In this document: piece by piece, positions 36,295 to 45,346 of the stretch
Layout: each line of letters opens with the position of its first letter
How positions within the stretch are numbered: the stretch's first letter is position 1
Translations under genes and position numbers: made by a program
Source: Mesorhizobium sp. M2E.F.Ca.ET.219.01.1.1
GTDB lineage: Bacteria; Pseudomonadota; Alphaproteobacteria; Rhizobiales; Rhizobiaceae
DNA length: 64,000 nt
Direction of reading: 5' to 3'
Assembly: GCF_004016445.2 (NCBI RefSeq)
Contig: NZ_SADT02000003.1
Span: 62,001-126,000 of the forward strand
Notes under the pieces: generated by a model
The model's database searches: none
Told to the model about the DNA's origin: nothing
The model's input: only the letters and a program-made list of their open reading frames with translations

Positions 36295-37228
36295 AGTTCC
36301 CTTTGGGATGCTCGACCGCCTGCCGACCAAAATCCGGCACATCGATGTCCTGGCCGGCCTCGATGATCGAGCGGCGGATGGCGCGCGTGCGGGTGAAGAG
36401 GTCGAACAGCTTCTCGCCGTCGCCCCAGCGGATCGCGCGCTGCAGCGAGGCGAGATCCTCCGAGAAGCGCGCCAGCATCTCCAGGATCGCGTCCTTGTTG
36501 TGCAGGCACACGTCCCGCCACATGGTCGGGTCGGAGGCGGCGAGGCGGGTGAAATCGCGAAAACCGGAAGCGGAATATTTGATGACTTCGCTCTTGGTCA
36601 CCGCTTCCAGATCATCCGCCGTGCCGACGATGTTGTAGGCGATGATATGCGGCAGATGCGAAACGATCGCGAGCGTCATGTCGTGATGCTGCGGGTCCAT
36701 CGTGTCGATGTTGGAGCCGCAGCGGCGCCAGAATTCCGAAAGCGTCTCGAGCGCGGCGGGATCGGTGCCCGGCAGCGGCGTGAAGATGCACCAGCGGTTC
36801 TCGAAGAGATCGGCAAAACCGGCATCGGGCCCGGACTTTTCCGTGCCCGCCAGCGGATGTCCGGGGATGAAATGCACGCCCTCCGGCACATGCGGCTCAA
36901 TCTGCGCGATGACGGAAGCCTTGGTCGAGCCGACATCGGTGAGGATGGCGCCTTTCTTCAGCGCCGGCGCGATCTCGGCCGCGACCTCGCCGGATGAACC
37001 GACCGGCACCGAGACGATGACGAGGTCGGCATCACGCACCGCTTCCTTGGCATCCGTCGTGTAGGAATCGCCAAGGCCCAACTCCTCGGCCCGCTTCAGC
37101 GTCGAGGCGCTGCGCGTCGCGATGGCGATATGACGCGCCAGGCCTTCACGGCGGATGACGCGGGCGAGCGACGAGCCGATCAGGCCGATGCCGACCAGTG
37201 CTATTTTCTCGAACATCGGTGATGTCAT
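36293..37228 (-). CDS. tyrC: Prephenate/arogenate dehydrogenase
   Basis: 311-residue NAD(P)-dependent dehydrogenase of tyrosine biosynthesis, cyclohexadienyl type. Rossmann motif 'VGIGLIGSSLARVI' (about 12-25), 'TDVGSTKASV', 'FIPGHPLAGTEKSGP' with catalytic His, and 'HLPHIIAY'. No ACT or chorismate mutase domain. Six bases after hisC on the same strand, so the two form an operon. Alternative start at an ATG four codons in. Confidence 0.9.
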   Translation of the reverse strand: MTSPMFEKIALVGIGLIGSSLARVIRREGLARHIAIATRSASTLKRAEELGLGDSYTTDAKEAVRDADLVIVSVPVGSSGEVAAEIAPALKKGAILTDVGSTKASVIAQIEPHVPEGVHFIPGHPLAGTEKSGPDAGFADLFENRWCIFTPLPGTDPAALETLSEFWRRCGSNIDTMDPQHHDMTLAIVSHLPHIIAYNIVGTADDLEAVTKSEVIKYSASGFRDFTRLAASDPTMWRDVCLHNKDAILEMLARFSEDLASLQRAIRWGDGEKLFDLFTRTRAIRRSIIEAGQDIDVPDFGRQAVEHPKGN

Positions 37229-37234
37229 GGCGTT

Positions 37235-38338
37235 CTAGCTTTTCAGGAAGGTCTTGAGCGCATCGATGACGCCGCGATTGGCTTCCTCGGTGCCGACGCT
37301 CATGCGCAGCGCGTTAGGGAAGCCATAGCCGGTGACGCGGCGCAGGATATAGCCGCGCGCGCTGAGATAATCGTCCGCGGCCGCCGCCGAATGTTTCTTG
37401 TCGTCGGGAAAATGGATCAGCACGAAATTGCCGACGCTGGGGGTGACGCGCAGGCCGAGCTCGGTCAGCTCCGCGCTGAGCCAGGCCAGCCATTTCTCGT
37501 TATGCGCCGCGCTGCGCTCGATATGGGCGCGGTCGCGGATGGCGGCGATGCCTGCTTCGATCGCGGTGGCGTTGACGTTGAAGGGGCCGCGGATGCGGTT
37601 GATCGCATCGACGATATGCGCCGGCCCGTACATCCAGCCGATACGCGCACCGCCAAGGCCGAGCTTGGAGAAGGTGCGGGTCATCACCACGTTCTCCGAG
37701 CTGCCGGCGAGCTCGATGCCGGCTTCGTAGTCGTTGCGCCGCACATATTCGGCATAGGCCGCGTCGAGCACTAGGAGCACGTTCTTTGGCAATGCCGCGT
37801 GCAGCCGGCGCACCTCCTGGAACGGCACATAGGTGCCGGTCGGATTGTTCGGATTGGCAAGGAACACAATACGCGTCGCAGGCGTGACCGCGGCGAGGAT
37901 CGCGTCGACATCGGCGCGCTCGTCGGTTTCCTTCACCGCCACCGGCTTGGCGCCCGCCGCCTGGATGTAGATCTTGTAGACCATGAAAGCGTGTTCGGTG
38001 AATACTGCCTCGTCGCCCGGCGCGAGGTAGGTCTGCGCCAAGAGCCCCAGGATCTCGTCCGAGCCGTTGGAGCAGATGATGTTCGCCGGGTTCAGCCCAT
38101 GCACCTCGGCGATCGCCTCGCGCAGCCGCCGCGCCGTGCCGTCGGGATAGACGTCGAGCTTTGCCGCCACCTCGCGCGCGGCCTCGATCGCCTTCGGCGA
38201 GGGCCCGAGCGGGTTTTCGTTCGACGACAGCTTGTAGACTTTCGTCACGCCGGCCGGGGCGGTGCTTTTTCCCGGCACATAGGCCTCGATGTCCATGATC
38301 CCCGCGCGGGGCGTCGGACGGGGCTGATCCTGCTTCAT
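37235..38338 (-). CDS. hisC: Histidinol-phosphate aminotransferase
   Basis: 367-residue fold-type I PLP aminotransferase. Features are 'KLSSNENPLGPSP', 'SNGSDEIL', 'NPNNPTGTYV', 'DAAYAEY', the PLP lysine in 'TFSKLGLGGARIGW' and the carboxylate-binding arginine in 'LRMSVGT'. It makes histidinol phosphate, and HisC also transaminates phenylpyruvate/prephenate-type acids, which explains its pairing with tyrC. Divergent from the riboswitch-controlled metX. Confidence 0.92.
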   Translation of the reverse strand: MKQDQPRPTPRAGIMDIEAYVPGKSTAPAGVTKVYKLSSNENPLGPSPKAIEAAREVAAKLDVYPDGTARRLREAIAEVHGLNPANIICSNGSDEILGLLAQTYLAPGDEAVFTEHAFMVYKIYIQAAGAKPVAVKETDERADVDAILAAVTPATRIVFLANPNNPTGTYVPFQEVRRLHAALPKNVLLVLDAAYAEYVRRNDYEAGIELAGSSENVVMTRTFSKLGLGGARIGWMYGPAHIVDAINRIRGPFNVNATAIEAGIAAIRDRAHIERSAAHNEKWLAWLSAELTELGLRVTPSVGNFVLIHFPDDKKHSAAAADDYLSARGYILRRVTGYGFPNALRMSVGTEEANRGVIDALKTFLKS

Positions 38339-38493
38339 GTCACAAATCCGTCGAGAGGGCCTTTAAAGGCCGCAGCGGAAATACAAGCCGTGAGCTGGAA
38401 TGTCGAGTGCCAGCGCTTGGCACAACGTCCGGTCGCGCGGAGGCTACCCGTTGACGAACAGCGGCGCTGGTCCTAGAAGGACTGCCAGACTTC

Positions 38494-38545
38494 CGTGGTG
38501 ATTTGGCCGGTCGGCTTGCAGCCACGTTAAACAACTCGCTAAAGG
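38494..38545 (+). ncRNA. SAM-II riboswitch
   Basis: The sequence follows the SAM-II consensus closely: CGTGGTGATTTGGCCGG, then GCTTGCAGCCACG, TTAAACAA and CGCTAAAGGG. P1 pairs CGTGG (38494-38498) with CCACG (38522-38526), and the 3' tail forms the pseudoknot. SAM-II elements sit before metA/metX in alphaproteobacteria and reduce expression when S-adenosylmethionine is abundant. Located 112 bases before metX. Confidence 0.93.
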
Positions 38546-38561
38546 GCCGTTTGCAACCTGT

Positions 38562-38595
38562 AACCGGCTTTGCGACGGCAAGCCGGTTTTTTGTT
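38562..38595 (+). terminator. Intrinsic terminator, expression platform of the SAM-II riboswitch
   Basis: AACCGGCTT (38562-38570) pairs with AAGCCGGTT (38580-38588), and a run of six Ts overlaps the end. Placed between aptamer and metX, it indicates control by premature termination. Confidence 0.85.
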
Positions 38596-38657
38596 GTCCG
38601 CCGCTGGCCGGACACCGCATCGCGACGAGTCAGATGCGGGACAGGATGGGGACGGAC

Positions 38658-39827
38658 ATGGCCACTCAGCGCGCTGCAAGAACCAACGACGAGGCCGACC
38701 ATCCGTCGAGCCCGGTGCTGCAGTTCGGCCCCGACAAGCCGCTGAAGCTCGACGCCGGCACCTTGCTTTCGCCGTTCCAGATCGCCTACCAGACCTATGG
38801 CACGCTGAACGATGCGCGCTCCAACGCCATCCTCGTCTGCCATGCGCTGACCGGCGACCAGCACGTCGCCAACACCAATCCGGTGACCGGTAAGCCGGGC
38901 TGGTGGGAGGTGCTGATCGGCCCCGGCAAGATCATCGACACCAATCGCTTCTTCGTCATCTGCGCAAACGTCATCGGCGGCTGCCTCGGTTCGACCGGCC
39001 CGGCCTCGACCAATCCGGCGACCGGCAAGCCCTACGGCCTCGACCTGCCGATCATCACCATACGCGACATGGTGCGCGCGCAGGCGATGCTTGTAGACCA
39101 TTTCGGCATCGAAAAGCTGTTTTGCGTGCTTGGCGGCTCGATGGGCGGCATGCAGGTGCTGGAATGGGCGGCGAGCTATCCGGAGCGGGTCTTCTCTGCC
39201 CTGCCGATCGCCACCGGCGCCCGCCATTCCTCGCAGAACATCGCCTTCCATGAGGTCGGACGGCAGGCCGTCATGGCCGATCCGGAATGGCATGGCGGCA
39301 AATATCTCGATTTCGGCAAGCGCCCGGAAAAAGGGCTCGCCGTCGCGCGCATGGCCGCCCACATCACCTATCTTTCGGAAGCGGCGCTCCACCGTAAATT
39401 CGGCCGCAATCTGCAGGACCGCGAGGCGCTCACCTTTGGCTTCGACGCCGATTTCCAGATCGAGAGCTATCTGCGCCACCAGGGCATGACCTTCGTCGAC
39501 CGCTTCGACGCCAATTCCTATCTCTATCTGACCCGCGCGATGGACTATTTCGACCTTGCCGCCGATCACGGCGGACGCCTCGCCGACGCCTTCGCGGGCA
39601 CAAGGACGCGCTTTTGCCTGGTCTCCTTCACCAGCGACTGGCTGTTCCCGACCGAGGAGAGCCGCTCGATCGTGCATGCCTTGAACGCAGCGGGGGCTTC
39701 CGTCTCCTTCGTCGAGATCGAGACGGATCGCGGCCACGACGCCTTCCTGCTCGACGAGCCGGAGCTGTTCGCGGCTATCAACGGCTTCATTGGTTCGGCA
39801 GCACGCGCAAGGGGGCTCAGCCTATGA
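38658..39827 (+). CDS. metX: Homoserine O-acetyltransferase
   Basis: 389-residue alpha/beta-hydrolase-fold enzyme that activates homoserine for methionine synthesis. Nucleophile S161 in 'GGSMGG', 'HALTGDQH' oxyanion region, and C-terminal Asp ('TSDWLFP') and His ('DRGHDAFL') complete the triad. Start ATG 38658 is preferred because GGGGACGG lies just upstream; ATGs at 38634 and 38646 are alternatives. Controlled by the SAM-II leader; overlaps metW by four bases. Acetyl versus succinyl specificity is not proven by sequence. Confidence 0.93.
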   Translation: MATQRAARTNDEADHPSSPVLQFGPDKPLKLDAGTLLSPFQIAYQTYGTLNDARSNAILVCHALTGDQHVANTNPVTGKPGWWEVLIGPGKIIDTNRFFVICANVIGGCLGSTGPASTNPATGKPYGLDLPIITIRDMVRAQAMLVDHFGIEKLFCVLGGSMGGMQVLEWAASYPERVFSALPIATGARHSSQNIAFHEVGRQAVMADPEWHGGKYLDFGKRPEKGLAVARMAAHITYLSEAALHRKFGRNLQDREALTFGFDADFQIESYLRHQGMTFVDRFDANSYLYLTRAMDYFDLAADHGGRLADAFAGTRTRFCLVSFTSDWLFPTEESRSIVHALNAAGASVSFVEIETDRGHDAFLLDEPELFAAINGFIGSAARARGLSL

Positions 39828-40441
39828 GCGTCAACCGCGCCCAGCGTGTCGACCTCGAAGTCGTCACCGACCTCATCCCAGCCAAGTCGCGCGTGCTCGA
39901 TGTCGGCTCGGGTGACGGCGTGCTTCTGGAACTGCTGCAGGAGACCAAGCAGGTCGACGGCCGCGGGCTGGAACTGTCGCAGCGCGGCGTCAACGAATGC
40001 GTGGCGCGCGGGCTATCGGTCATCCAGGGCGACGCCGACACGGATCTGAAATTCTACGCCGACAAGGGCTTCGACTTCGTCGTGCTGTCGCAGACGCTGC
40101 AGGCGACGCGCAACCCGAAGGTGGTGCTCGATGAACTGCTCAGGATCGGCAACTGCGCCATCGTCTCCTTCCCCAATTTCGGCCACTGGCGCGTGCGCTT
40201 CTCGCTGTTAATCAAGGGCAGGATGCCGGTCACCAAGGACCTGCCCTACTCCTGGTACGACACGCCCAACATCCACTTCTGCACCATCCGCGACTTCGTC
40301 AACCTGTGCGAGGAGCTCGGCGCGACGGTCGAGAAGGCGACCGCGCTCGACGCCAACGGCCAGAAGATCGGCCTGTCGATGCCCTGGTGGTTCTGGAATT
40401 TCTTCGGCCAGCAGGCGGTGTTTTTGTTGAAGAGGGCCTGA
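39824..40441 (+). CDS. metW: Methionine biosynthesis protein MetW
   Basis: 205-residue SAM-dependent methyltransferase-like protein. The Rossmann motif 'VLDVGSGDGVLLELL' starts near residue 21, followed by 'FDFVVLSQTLQATRNP' and 'SFPNFGHWRVR', a MetW hallmark. MetW partners MetX in many proteobacteria. ATGA overlap with metX. A GC hairpin follows it. Confidence 0.92.
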   Translation: MSVNRAQRVDLEVVTDLIPAKSRVLDVGSGDGVLLELLQETKQVDGRGLELSQRGVNECVARGLSVIQGDADTDLKFYADKGFDFVVLSQTLQATRNPKVVLDELLRIGNCAIVSFPNFGHWRVRFSLLIKGRMPVTKDLPYSWYDTPNIHFCTIRDFVNLCEELGATVEKATALDANGQKIGLSMPWWFWNFFGQQAVFLLKRA

Positions 40442-40474
40442 CCTCCTAGGGAGGTACTCGACCAGCGCACGGCT

Positions 40475-40496
40475 CTCGCCCTTTGGCCCGGGCGAG
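40475..40496 (+). terminator. GC hairpin downstream of metW
   Basis: CTCGCCC (40475-40481) pairs with GGGCGAG (40490-40496) over an 8-base loop, with a smaller CCTCC/GGAGG hairpin just before it (40442-40454). No T-run follows, so it may work with Rho or only protect the end. The rest of the 265-base gap up to 40706 shows nothing recognisable. Confidence 0.4.
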
Positions 40497-40706
40497 CGGA
40501 CCTGTCTGCCCAAACCGGAAAGCCAATTGTGTTGCCATCAAACCGCAATGCTGCGGAAAAGCCGCCAATATCGGCGTTCCGTGGTGAGCGCGACGTGACA
40601 GAAAGATGGCTTTTTTGTAGCGTCGGCCACAACTCAGAGGTGGGACAAGAACATAGTCGTCAGACCCATCCGACAAACATCAGAACCGACCGGCAGTGGC
40701 AGCCCG

Positions 40707-41636
40707 ATGTCGAGCGAAGACGTTCCGCTGATTACAGTGATCACGCCGACGCACAATCGGCGCAGCCAGGTCGTGCGCGCGGTGGAAAGCGTTCTGGCGC
40801 AGACGCTTACCCGCTTCGAGCACATTGTGGTCGACGATGGGTCGACGGACGGAACAGCCGCCGCGCTTGCTGAAATCCGCGATCCCAGGCTCATCTATGT
40901 CGGCGCCAAATGGCGCGGCGCCAATGCCGCGCGCAACGCGGGTATTGAGCGCGCCCGGGCGCCGGTGGTGACTTTCCTCGATTCGGACGATGTCTATCTG
41001 CCGGACCGGCTGGAGCGGACGCTGGCGCACTTCGACGAGAATCCTTCGCTGGAGGTGCTGATCAGTTCGTTCCTGTCGCTGAAGGGGAGCCGCAGCACCA
41101 AATGCATCAATCGCGGCGCCTTTCTCGACAAGAGCAAGCTGCAGCGCGCCCTGGTCTCGCAGACCATCTTCATTGCCGGCTCGGCTATCACCGCCAGGCA
41201 CGAATCGCTGCTCGCGATCGGCGGCTACGATAGCGACATCACGCGCATGCAGGACCGCGAATTGCTGCTGCGCTTTGCCCAGCGCGGCGGTGCTCTGCTG
41301 TCCGAGGACATCGACTGGAAGAAGTACAATTCGGAGAATTCGATCTCCGGCCGCCACGACGGCTATGTCGAGGCCTATGCCAATCTGATCGACAAGCACC
41401 CCTATATCGCCGACCGCTATCCCGATGTTCCGCCTTATATGATCGCGCGCCAGATCATCGCCGATATCTTGAGGGGCCGGCTGCACCAAGCATTTTCCGG
41501 GTATCTCGCCAATCGATCGTCCAAGGCGCTCGGCTATTCGCTGCCGCAACTGCTGCGTGGTTATGTCGTCGGCCGGCGCTGGCGCCGCGACTGCTATGAC
41601 GAGTTCCGCGCCAAATACGGCGCCCGGGCGGCTTGA
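40707..41636 (+). CDS. Family 2 glycosyltransferase
   Basis: 309-residue GT-A-fold inverting glycosyltransferase. 'ITVITPTHNRRSQVVRAVESVL' begins the nucleotide-binding half, D43-D44 sit in 'VVDDGSTDGT', and 'TFLDSDD' near residue 93 is the metal-binding DxD. 'MQDRELLLRFAQRGG' fits the acceptor-side motif. No membrane segment. It likely adds a sugar to a surface glycan; donor and acceptor unknown. Single gene. Confidence 0.88.
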   Translation: MSSEDVPLITVITPTHNRRSQVVRAVESVLAQTLTRFEHIVVDDGSTDGTAAALAEIRDPRLIYVGAKWRGANAARNAGIERARAPVVTFLDSDDVYLPDRLERTLAHFDENPSLEVLISSFLSLKGSRSTKCINRGAFLDKSKLQRALVSQTIFIAGSAITARHESLLAIGGYDSDITRMQDRELLLRFAQRGGALLSEDIDWKKYNSENSISGRHDGYVEAYANLIDKHPYIADRYPDVPPYMIARQIIADILRGRLHQAFSGYLANRSSKALGYSLPQLLRGYVVGRRWRRDCYDEFRAKYGARAA

Positions 41637-41647
41637 GACGGACTGCT

Positions 41648-41751
41648 AGAGCAATTCCAGGAAAAGTGTGAGCGGTTTTCCGTCCGGAATTGCGTAAAAA
41701 CAAGGAGATAGTGCGTTTAACCGTTTCCGTGAAACGGTGAAACGCACTATC
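41648..41751. repeat. Intergenic hairpin repeat, copy C
   Basis: Full copy (104 bp) of the element with the conserved first hairpin (about 41651-41693) and a long second stem (41707-41751) with one mismatch. Between convergent genes (glycosyltransferase and DUF1194). The second stem contains the TAG stop (41747-41749) of the DUF1194 gene. Confidence 0.85.
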
Positions 41752-42547
41752 TGTCGAGTTCCGGAAAATAGGGATCTGAGAACCGCCGCCGAAGGCGCTC
41801 GCCCAGCAGGCAATCGACGGGTGCCGTATCGTCGATGTGCATAGGCCTGGCGTCGGTGAGGCCGCTCACCTCCTGGATGAGTTTACGGCGGATGGCTGTC
41901 GAGAACTCGGACGCCGCGTAGATTGGCAGCACGAAGGAACCGGCACCTCCGGTCACGCAGTCGGCGTAATAGCGGTCGAGGCGGCTGACGCTCGGCGACG
42001 GCCTGATGAGTATGGGCAGGCCGTTGATGACGATACCCTTGGCGATGGTGGCATCGCGGATCTCGGCGACGGGCAGCCCGATATTGTTGGGTCCGTCGCC
42101 CGATATGTCGATGACGCGGCGCGGCGCCGAAAAGCCGGTTCTCTCCAGGAGCCCGGCGCCGAAGCCGAGGGCGCTTGAAATCGAGGTGCCGCGGAAGCTG
42201 CGGAACGGCCGCGCTTCTAGCCTGTCGGCAAAAGCGTTGGCGCTGGCCTCCCCATCGATGATCTGCCAGGCGATGACCCCGTCGTCGCGCACCACGCCCG
42301 CCCATTCGAAATAAGCGAGCGCGATGCGGCCATTTCGACCCGAGCGCACGGCATTGATGAAGTCGGGATGGCGCAGCGCCTCGACATAGCCGGCGCGCTG
42401 CAGCGCGAACTCCTCCTCATCCATCGACTGTGAGATGTCGACGGCAAGCACGAGTTCGACATCCATCGCCGAGCCGTCGTCTGGCGCTGGCATCGGCACC
42501 GCCGCGGCGCAGGCAAGGCAGGCAAGCAGGCCAAGTTTCGCAAGCAT
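41747..42547 (-). CDS. DUF1194 von Willebrand factor A-like protein
   Basis: 266-residue secreted or periplasmic protein. Signal-like N-terminus (about 1-20). The metal-dependent adhesion site D37-I-S39-Q-S41 in 'LAVDISQSMDEEEF' and 'ISGDGPNN' mark a VWA fold; DUF1194 is common in rhizobia and uncharacterised. Its stop codon lies inside a repeat hairpin. Downstream of the ABC protein gene, 53 bases apart, possibly one transcript. Confidence 0.82.
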   Translation of the reverse strand: MLAKLGLLACLACAAAVPMPAPDDGSAMDVELVLAVDISQSMDEEEFALQRAGYVEALRHPDFINAVRSGRNGRIALAYFEWAGVVRDDGVIAWQIIDGEASANAFADRLEARPFRSFRGTSISSALGFGAGLLERTGFSAPRRVIDISGDGPNNIGLPVAEIRDATIAKGIVINGLPILIRPSPSVSRLDRYYADCVTGGAGSFVLPIYAASEFSTAIRRKLIQEVSGLTDARPMHIDDTAPVDCLLGERLRRRFSDPYFPELDR

Positions 42548-42600
42548 GGCAGCCTCGGACGACCCAGCGAATCTTCCCGGCGATCGCGGCGAAAATAAAG

Positions 42601-44430
42601 CTACTTCTTCTTGCGGCGGGCAAGAATGGGTGGTGGCTCGATTGCTCCGGCGCGGACGCGGGCCGGCTTCAAGGCCTGAGCCCCGGTATCCTTCACGATG
42701 CTCAGCGCGCGCGGGAAGAACTGGGTGTTGTGCAGGCCGCGTCCGATGTTGAGGATGGCGGTCCCCGGCAGGCGCTTTTCCATCATCGCCAGCACCCGCC
42801 GCAGCGAGGGGCCGTCGAACGCATCCAGGGCTTCGTCGATGATCACCCAGTTCGGTTTGCGCAAGGCCAGCCTGGCAAAGGCCAGCGCCCGCTGTTCGTC
42901 ATCGCTGAGCTCGCGCTCCCATCGCCCGGGATGGTCCAGATCGACAGACAGCCGATCAAGACCAACCTCGGCAAGCACCGCCGCTATTTCGGCATCGCTG
43001 GCTGGGTCCTTCCCGTACGGATGATCGAGAACCTCGCGCAAGGGGCCTGCCGGGAAATACGGCACGCGCGGCACAAAGATCGGAGCCTCGCCGGCCGGCA
43101 AGCCGATCCGCCCGCTCCCCCATGGCCACAGGCCGGCAATGGCGCGGAAGAACAATGTCTTGCCGGCGCCCGGCTCGCCGGTGATCATGACGCGCTCGCC
43201 GGCATGGATTTCGACCTCCGCCTCGGCAAGCTTGGTGCAGCCTTCCGGCGAAGACACCTGAAGCTTGTCGAACGTCAGTAGGCCATTGGCGTTTTCACCG
43301 AACTGGATGCGTTTTTCGGTACCATGCAGCGCGTCGGTTTCGGTAAGCGCGATGCGGAAGTCCGCCACGCGCATCAGCGTCGCGCGCCAGTCGGCGATGC
43401 TGCCGATATTGTTGATGAACCAGCGCAGCGACGAATGGACCTGGTTGAAGGCGCCGACCGCCATCATCAGCCCGCCGAACGAGATGTCCCCGGAAAAATA
43501 GACCGGCGAAGCCACCAGGATGGGCGCAACCACCGTTATCCAGCCATAGGTGTCGGTCACCCAGGACAGATTGATCTGCGCGGTAAAGATGCGCCGCATG
43601 GCGACCAGCACCGTGCCCAGGTCAAGCTCGAGCCGGCGCCGGGCATCGGGCTCGCCATGGTAGAGCGCGATGGCGTCGACATTCTCGTTGACCCTTACCA
43701 TCGAGGAGCGCAGCTCCGCTTCGCGGGTATAGCGCTCGCTGTTGAGGCTGATCAGCGGACGCCCGACCAGCCAGCTTAGCCAGGAGGCTATGCCGGCGTA
43801 GAGGAACGCCGCCCACACCATGTAGCCCGGTATCGCCAATGAATAGCCGCCGATGTGGAAGACGAAGCCCGAGGACAGCTCCCACAGCACCCCGATGAAG
43901 GAGACGAGCAGGATGAAGGACTGCAACAGGCCGACGCCGAGATCGGTCGACAGGTCCGACAAATGGGCGGCGTCCTGCTGCATGCGCTGGTCGGGATTGA
44001 CGCCGATGGCGCCGGCATTGGCCAGCCGGAAGGCTCGCGCCGGACGCATCCATTGATCGATGAGGTCGAGCGTCAGCGCCTCGCGCAACCGCAGACGGAT
44101 CATCTGGTTGAGCCAGGTCTGGCCGATATTGAGCACCAGAAGCCCGCCGGCGATCATCGCGAAGACGAGAAGCTGGTCCAGGAAGTCCGCCATGTCGCGC
44201 CGCGCCAGCGCATCGTAGAAGGGCTGGTTCCAGCGGTTGAGCAGAACCTGGCCGATCGACGTTGCGACGATGACCGCGACGATCCCAATCGAGACCCAGG
44301 CAAGCTGCCGGCGCACCGGTGAGGACTTGAGCCCCTGCCTGATCGTCGCCACCTGGTCGGCGAGGCTGCTTGCCTCGACCGAGACAGTGGCTTTTTGCGC
44401 CGCCGGCTTTTTATTGGTCTGGTCGTCCAT
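42601..44430 (-). CDS. SbmA/YddA-like ABC membrane protein with degenerate ATPase domain
   Basis: 609 residues: an SbmA/BacA-like membrane domain (about 45-330, 'WNQPFYDALARRDMADFLDQLLVF', 'NPDQRMQQD') fused to a nucleotide-binding domain. Walker A is GEPGAGKT (418-425, K424). The signature motif reads ELSDDEQR (507-514) instead of LSGGEQQR, Walker B ends IIDEALDAFD, and the expected switch histidine is replaced ('LNIGRGLH'). ATP hydrolysis may be impaired. Family members move peptides or very-long-chain fatty acyl compounds. The C-terminus is basic and proline-rich. Confidence 0.85.
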   Translation of the reverse strand: MDDQTNKKPAAQKATVSVEASSLADQVATIRQGLKSSPVRRQLAWVSIGIVAVIVATSIGQVLLNRWNQPFYDALARRDMADFLDQLLVFAMIAGGLLVLNIGQTWLNQMIRLRLREALTLDLIDQWMRPARAFRLANAGAIGVNPDQRMQQDAAHLSDLSTDLGVGLLQSFILLVSFIGVLWELSSGFVFHIGGYSLAIPGYMVWAAFLYAGIASWLSWLVGRPLISLNSERYTREAELRSSMVRVNENVDAIALYHGEPDARRRLELDLGTVLVAMRRIFTAQINLSWVTDTYGWITVVAPILVASPVYFSGDISFGGLMMAVGAFNQVHSSLRWFINNIGSIADWRATLMRVADFRIALTETDALHGTEKRIQFGENANGLLTFDKLQVSSPEGCTKLAEAEVEIHAGERVMITGEPGAGKTLFFRAIAGLWPWGSGRIGLPAGEAPIFVPRVPYFPAGPLREVLDHPYGKDPASDAEIAAVLAEVGLDRLSVDLDHPGRWERELSDDEQRALAFARLALRKPNWVIIDEALDAFDGPSLRRVLAMMEKRLPGTAILNIGRGLHNTQFFPRALSIVKDTGAQALKPARVRAGAIEPPPILARRKKK

Positions 44431-44546
44431 AAAGGGTATTCCTGATTCCCGCGGCGGTCATGAACGCCGCGCCAAACGAGCGTGCTCAGATCGAGCATGC
44501 CTCAGATAGGGTAACGATCGCCGCGCGATGCAAGGCGCGGTCCCGA

Positions 44547-45323
44547 TCACGAACGCGTCACCCGTCGGGCGGTGGCGTCCGTCGCCTTGCGTCCGAGCCT
44601 CGTCGCGCCCTGTGGCGAGAAGACCGGCACGAAGACACGGCGTGAGGCGCGCTGGGCGACCGGCACGCCCTGGTAGAGCCGTTTCTGCGCCTCGACGACG
44701 ATGACGCCCGAAAAGATCGGCCAGAAGCGACGGCCGGCCCGCTCCAGCACATTGTGGAACCGCATCATGAAACGCCGCGGCGACGGCGGGAAGAACAGCG
44801 CGTCGCTCCACGTCGCCGGGGTGAAGTTCGCCTCGCGCAGCAACTCGGTCAGCTGGCCGCGCGAGAACGGCCGGCCGTTGCCGAAGGGCGTGTGCTCGAG
44901 GCGCGCCCACACACCACGCCGGTTGGGCACGACGATGACAACTCTGCCCGCCGGCGACAGCACGCGCCAGATTTCGTTCAGCGTCTCGCGCGGATTTTCG
45001 GCGTGCTCGAGCGAATGCACCATGAGAACGCGATCGATGCAGGAATCGACCAGCGGCAGTTCCTCGTCGAAGACCAGCGCCGTCGCCGTGGGCCCCGACG
45101 CTGGCCAGACCACCGCGCCTTGCGTTGCCGGCATGAACGCGAAAACGCGCTCGGCATCGGTGCCGAAGCGTTCCAGCCAGGGCAGCGTGTAGCCGAGGCC
45201 GACCAGCCGCTCGTTGGGTACGGTCGTCCAAATGGACGACAGCGCCATGGTGATCGAATGCTCGGCGAGGCGGCCGAGCGTGGACGAGTAGAAGGAGCGC
45301 AGGTCGACGATGTCCGAATGCAT
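44547..45323 (-). CDS. SAM-dependent methyltransferase (type 11-like)
   Basis: 258 residues. The usual first glycine-rich motif is poorly preserved, but 'DSCIDRVLMVHSLEHAENPRETLNEIWRVLSPAGRVVIVVPNRRGVW' is a clear Methyltransf_11/UbiE-like block. Acceptor unknown. The ATG at 45323 is the likely start, although an in-frame start at 45389 would read through an 18-bp tandem repeat. Divergent from gloB. Confidence 0.78.
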   Translation of the reverse strand: MHSDIVDLRSFYSSTLGRLAEHSITMALSSIWTTVPNERLVGLGYTLPWLERFGTDAERVFAFMPATQGAVVWPASGPTATALVFDEELPLVDSCIDRVLMVHSLEHAENPRETLNEIWRVLSPAGRVVIVVPNRRGVWARLEHTPFGNGRPFSRGQLTELLREANFTPATWSDALFFPPSPRRFMMRFHNVLERAGRRFWPIFSGVIVVEAQKRLYQGVPVAQRASRRVFVPVFSPQGATRLGRKATDATARRVTRS

Positions 45324-45346
45324 GCGCGGGACGGTAGCCGCGATAA

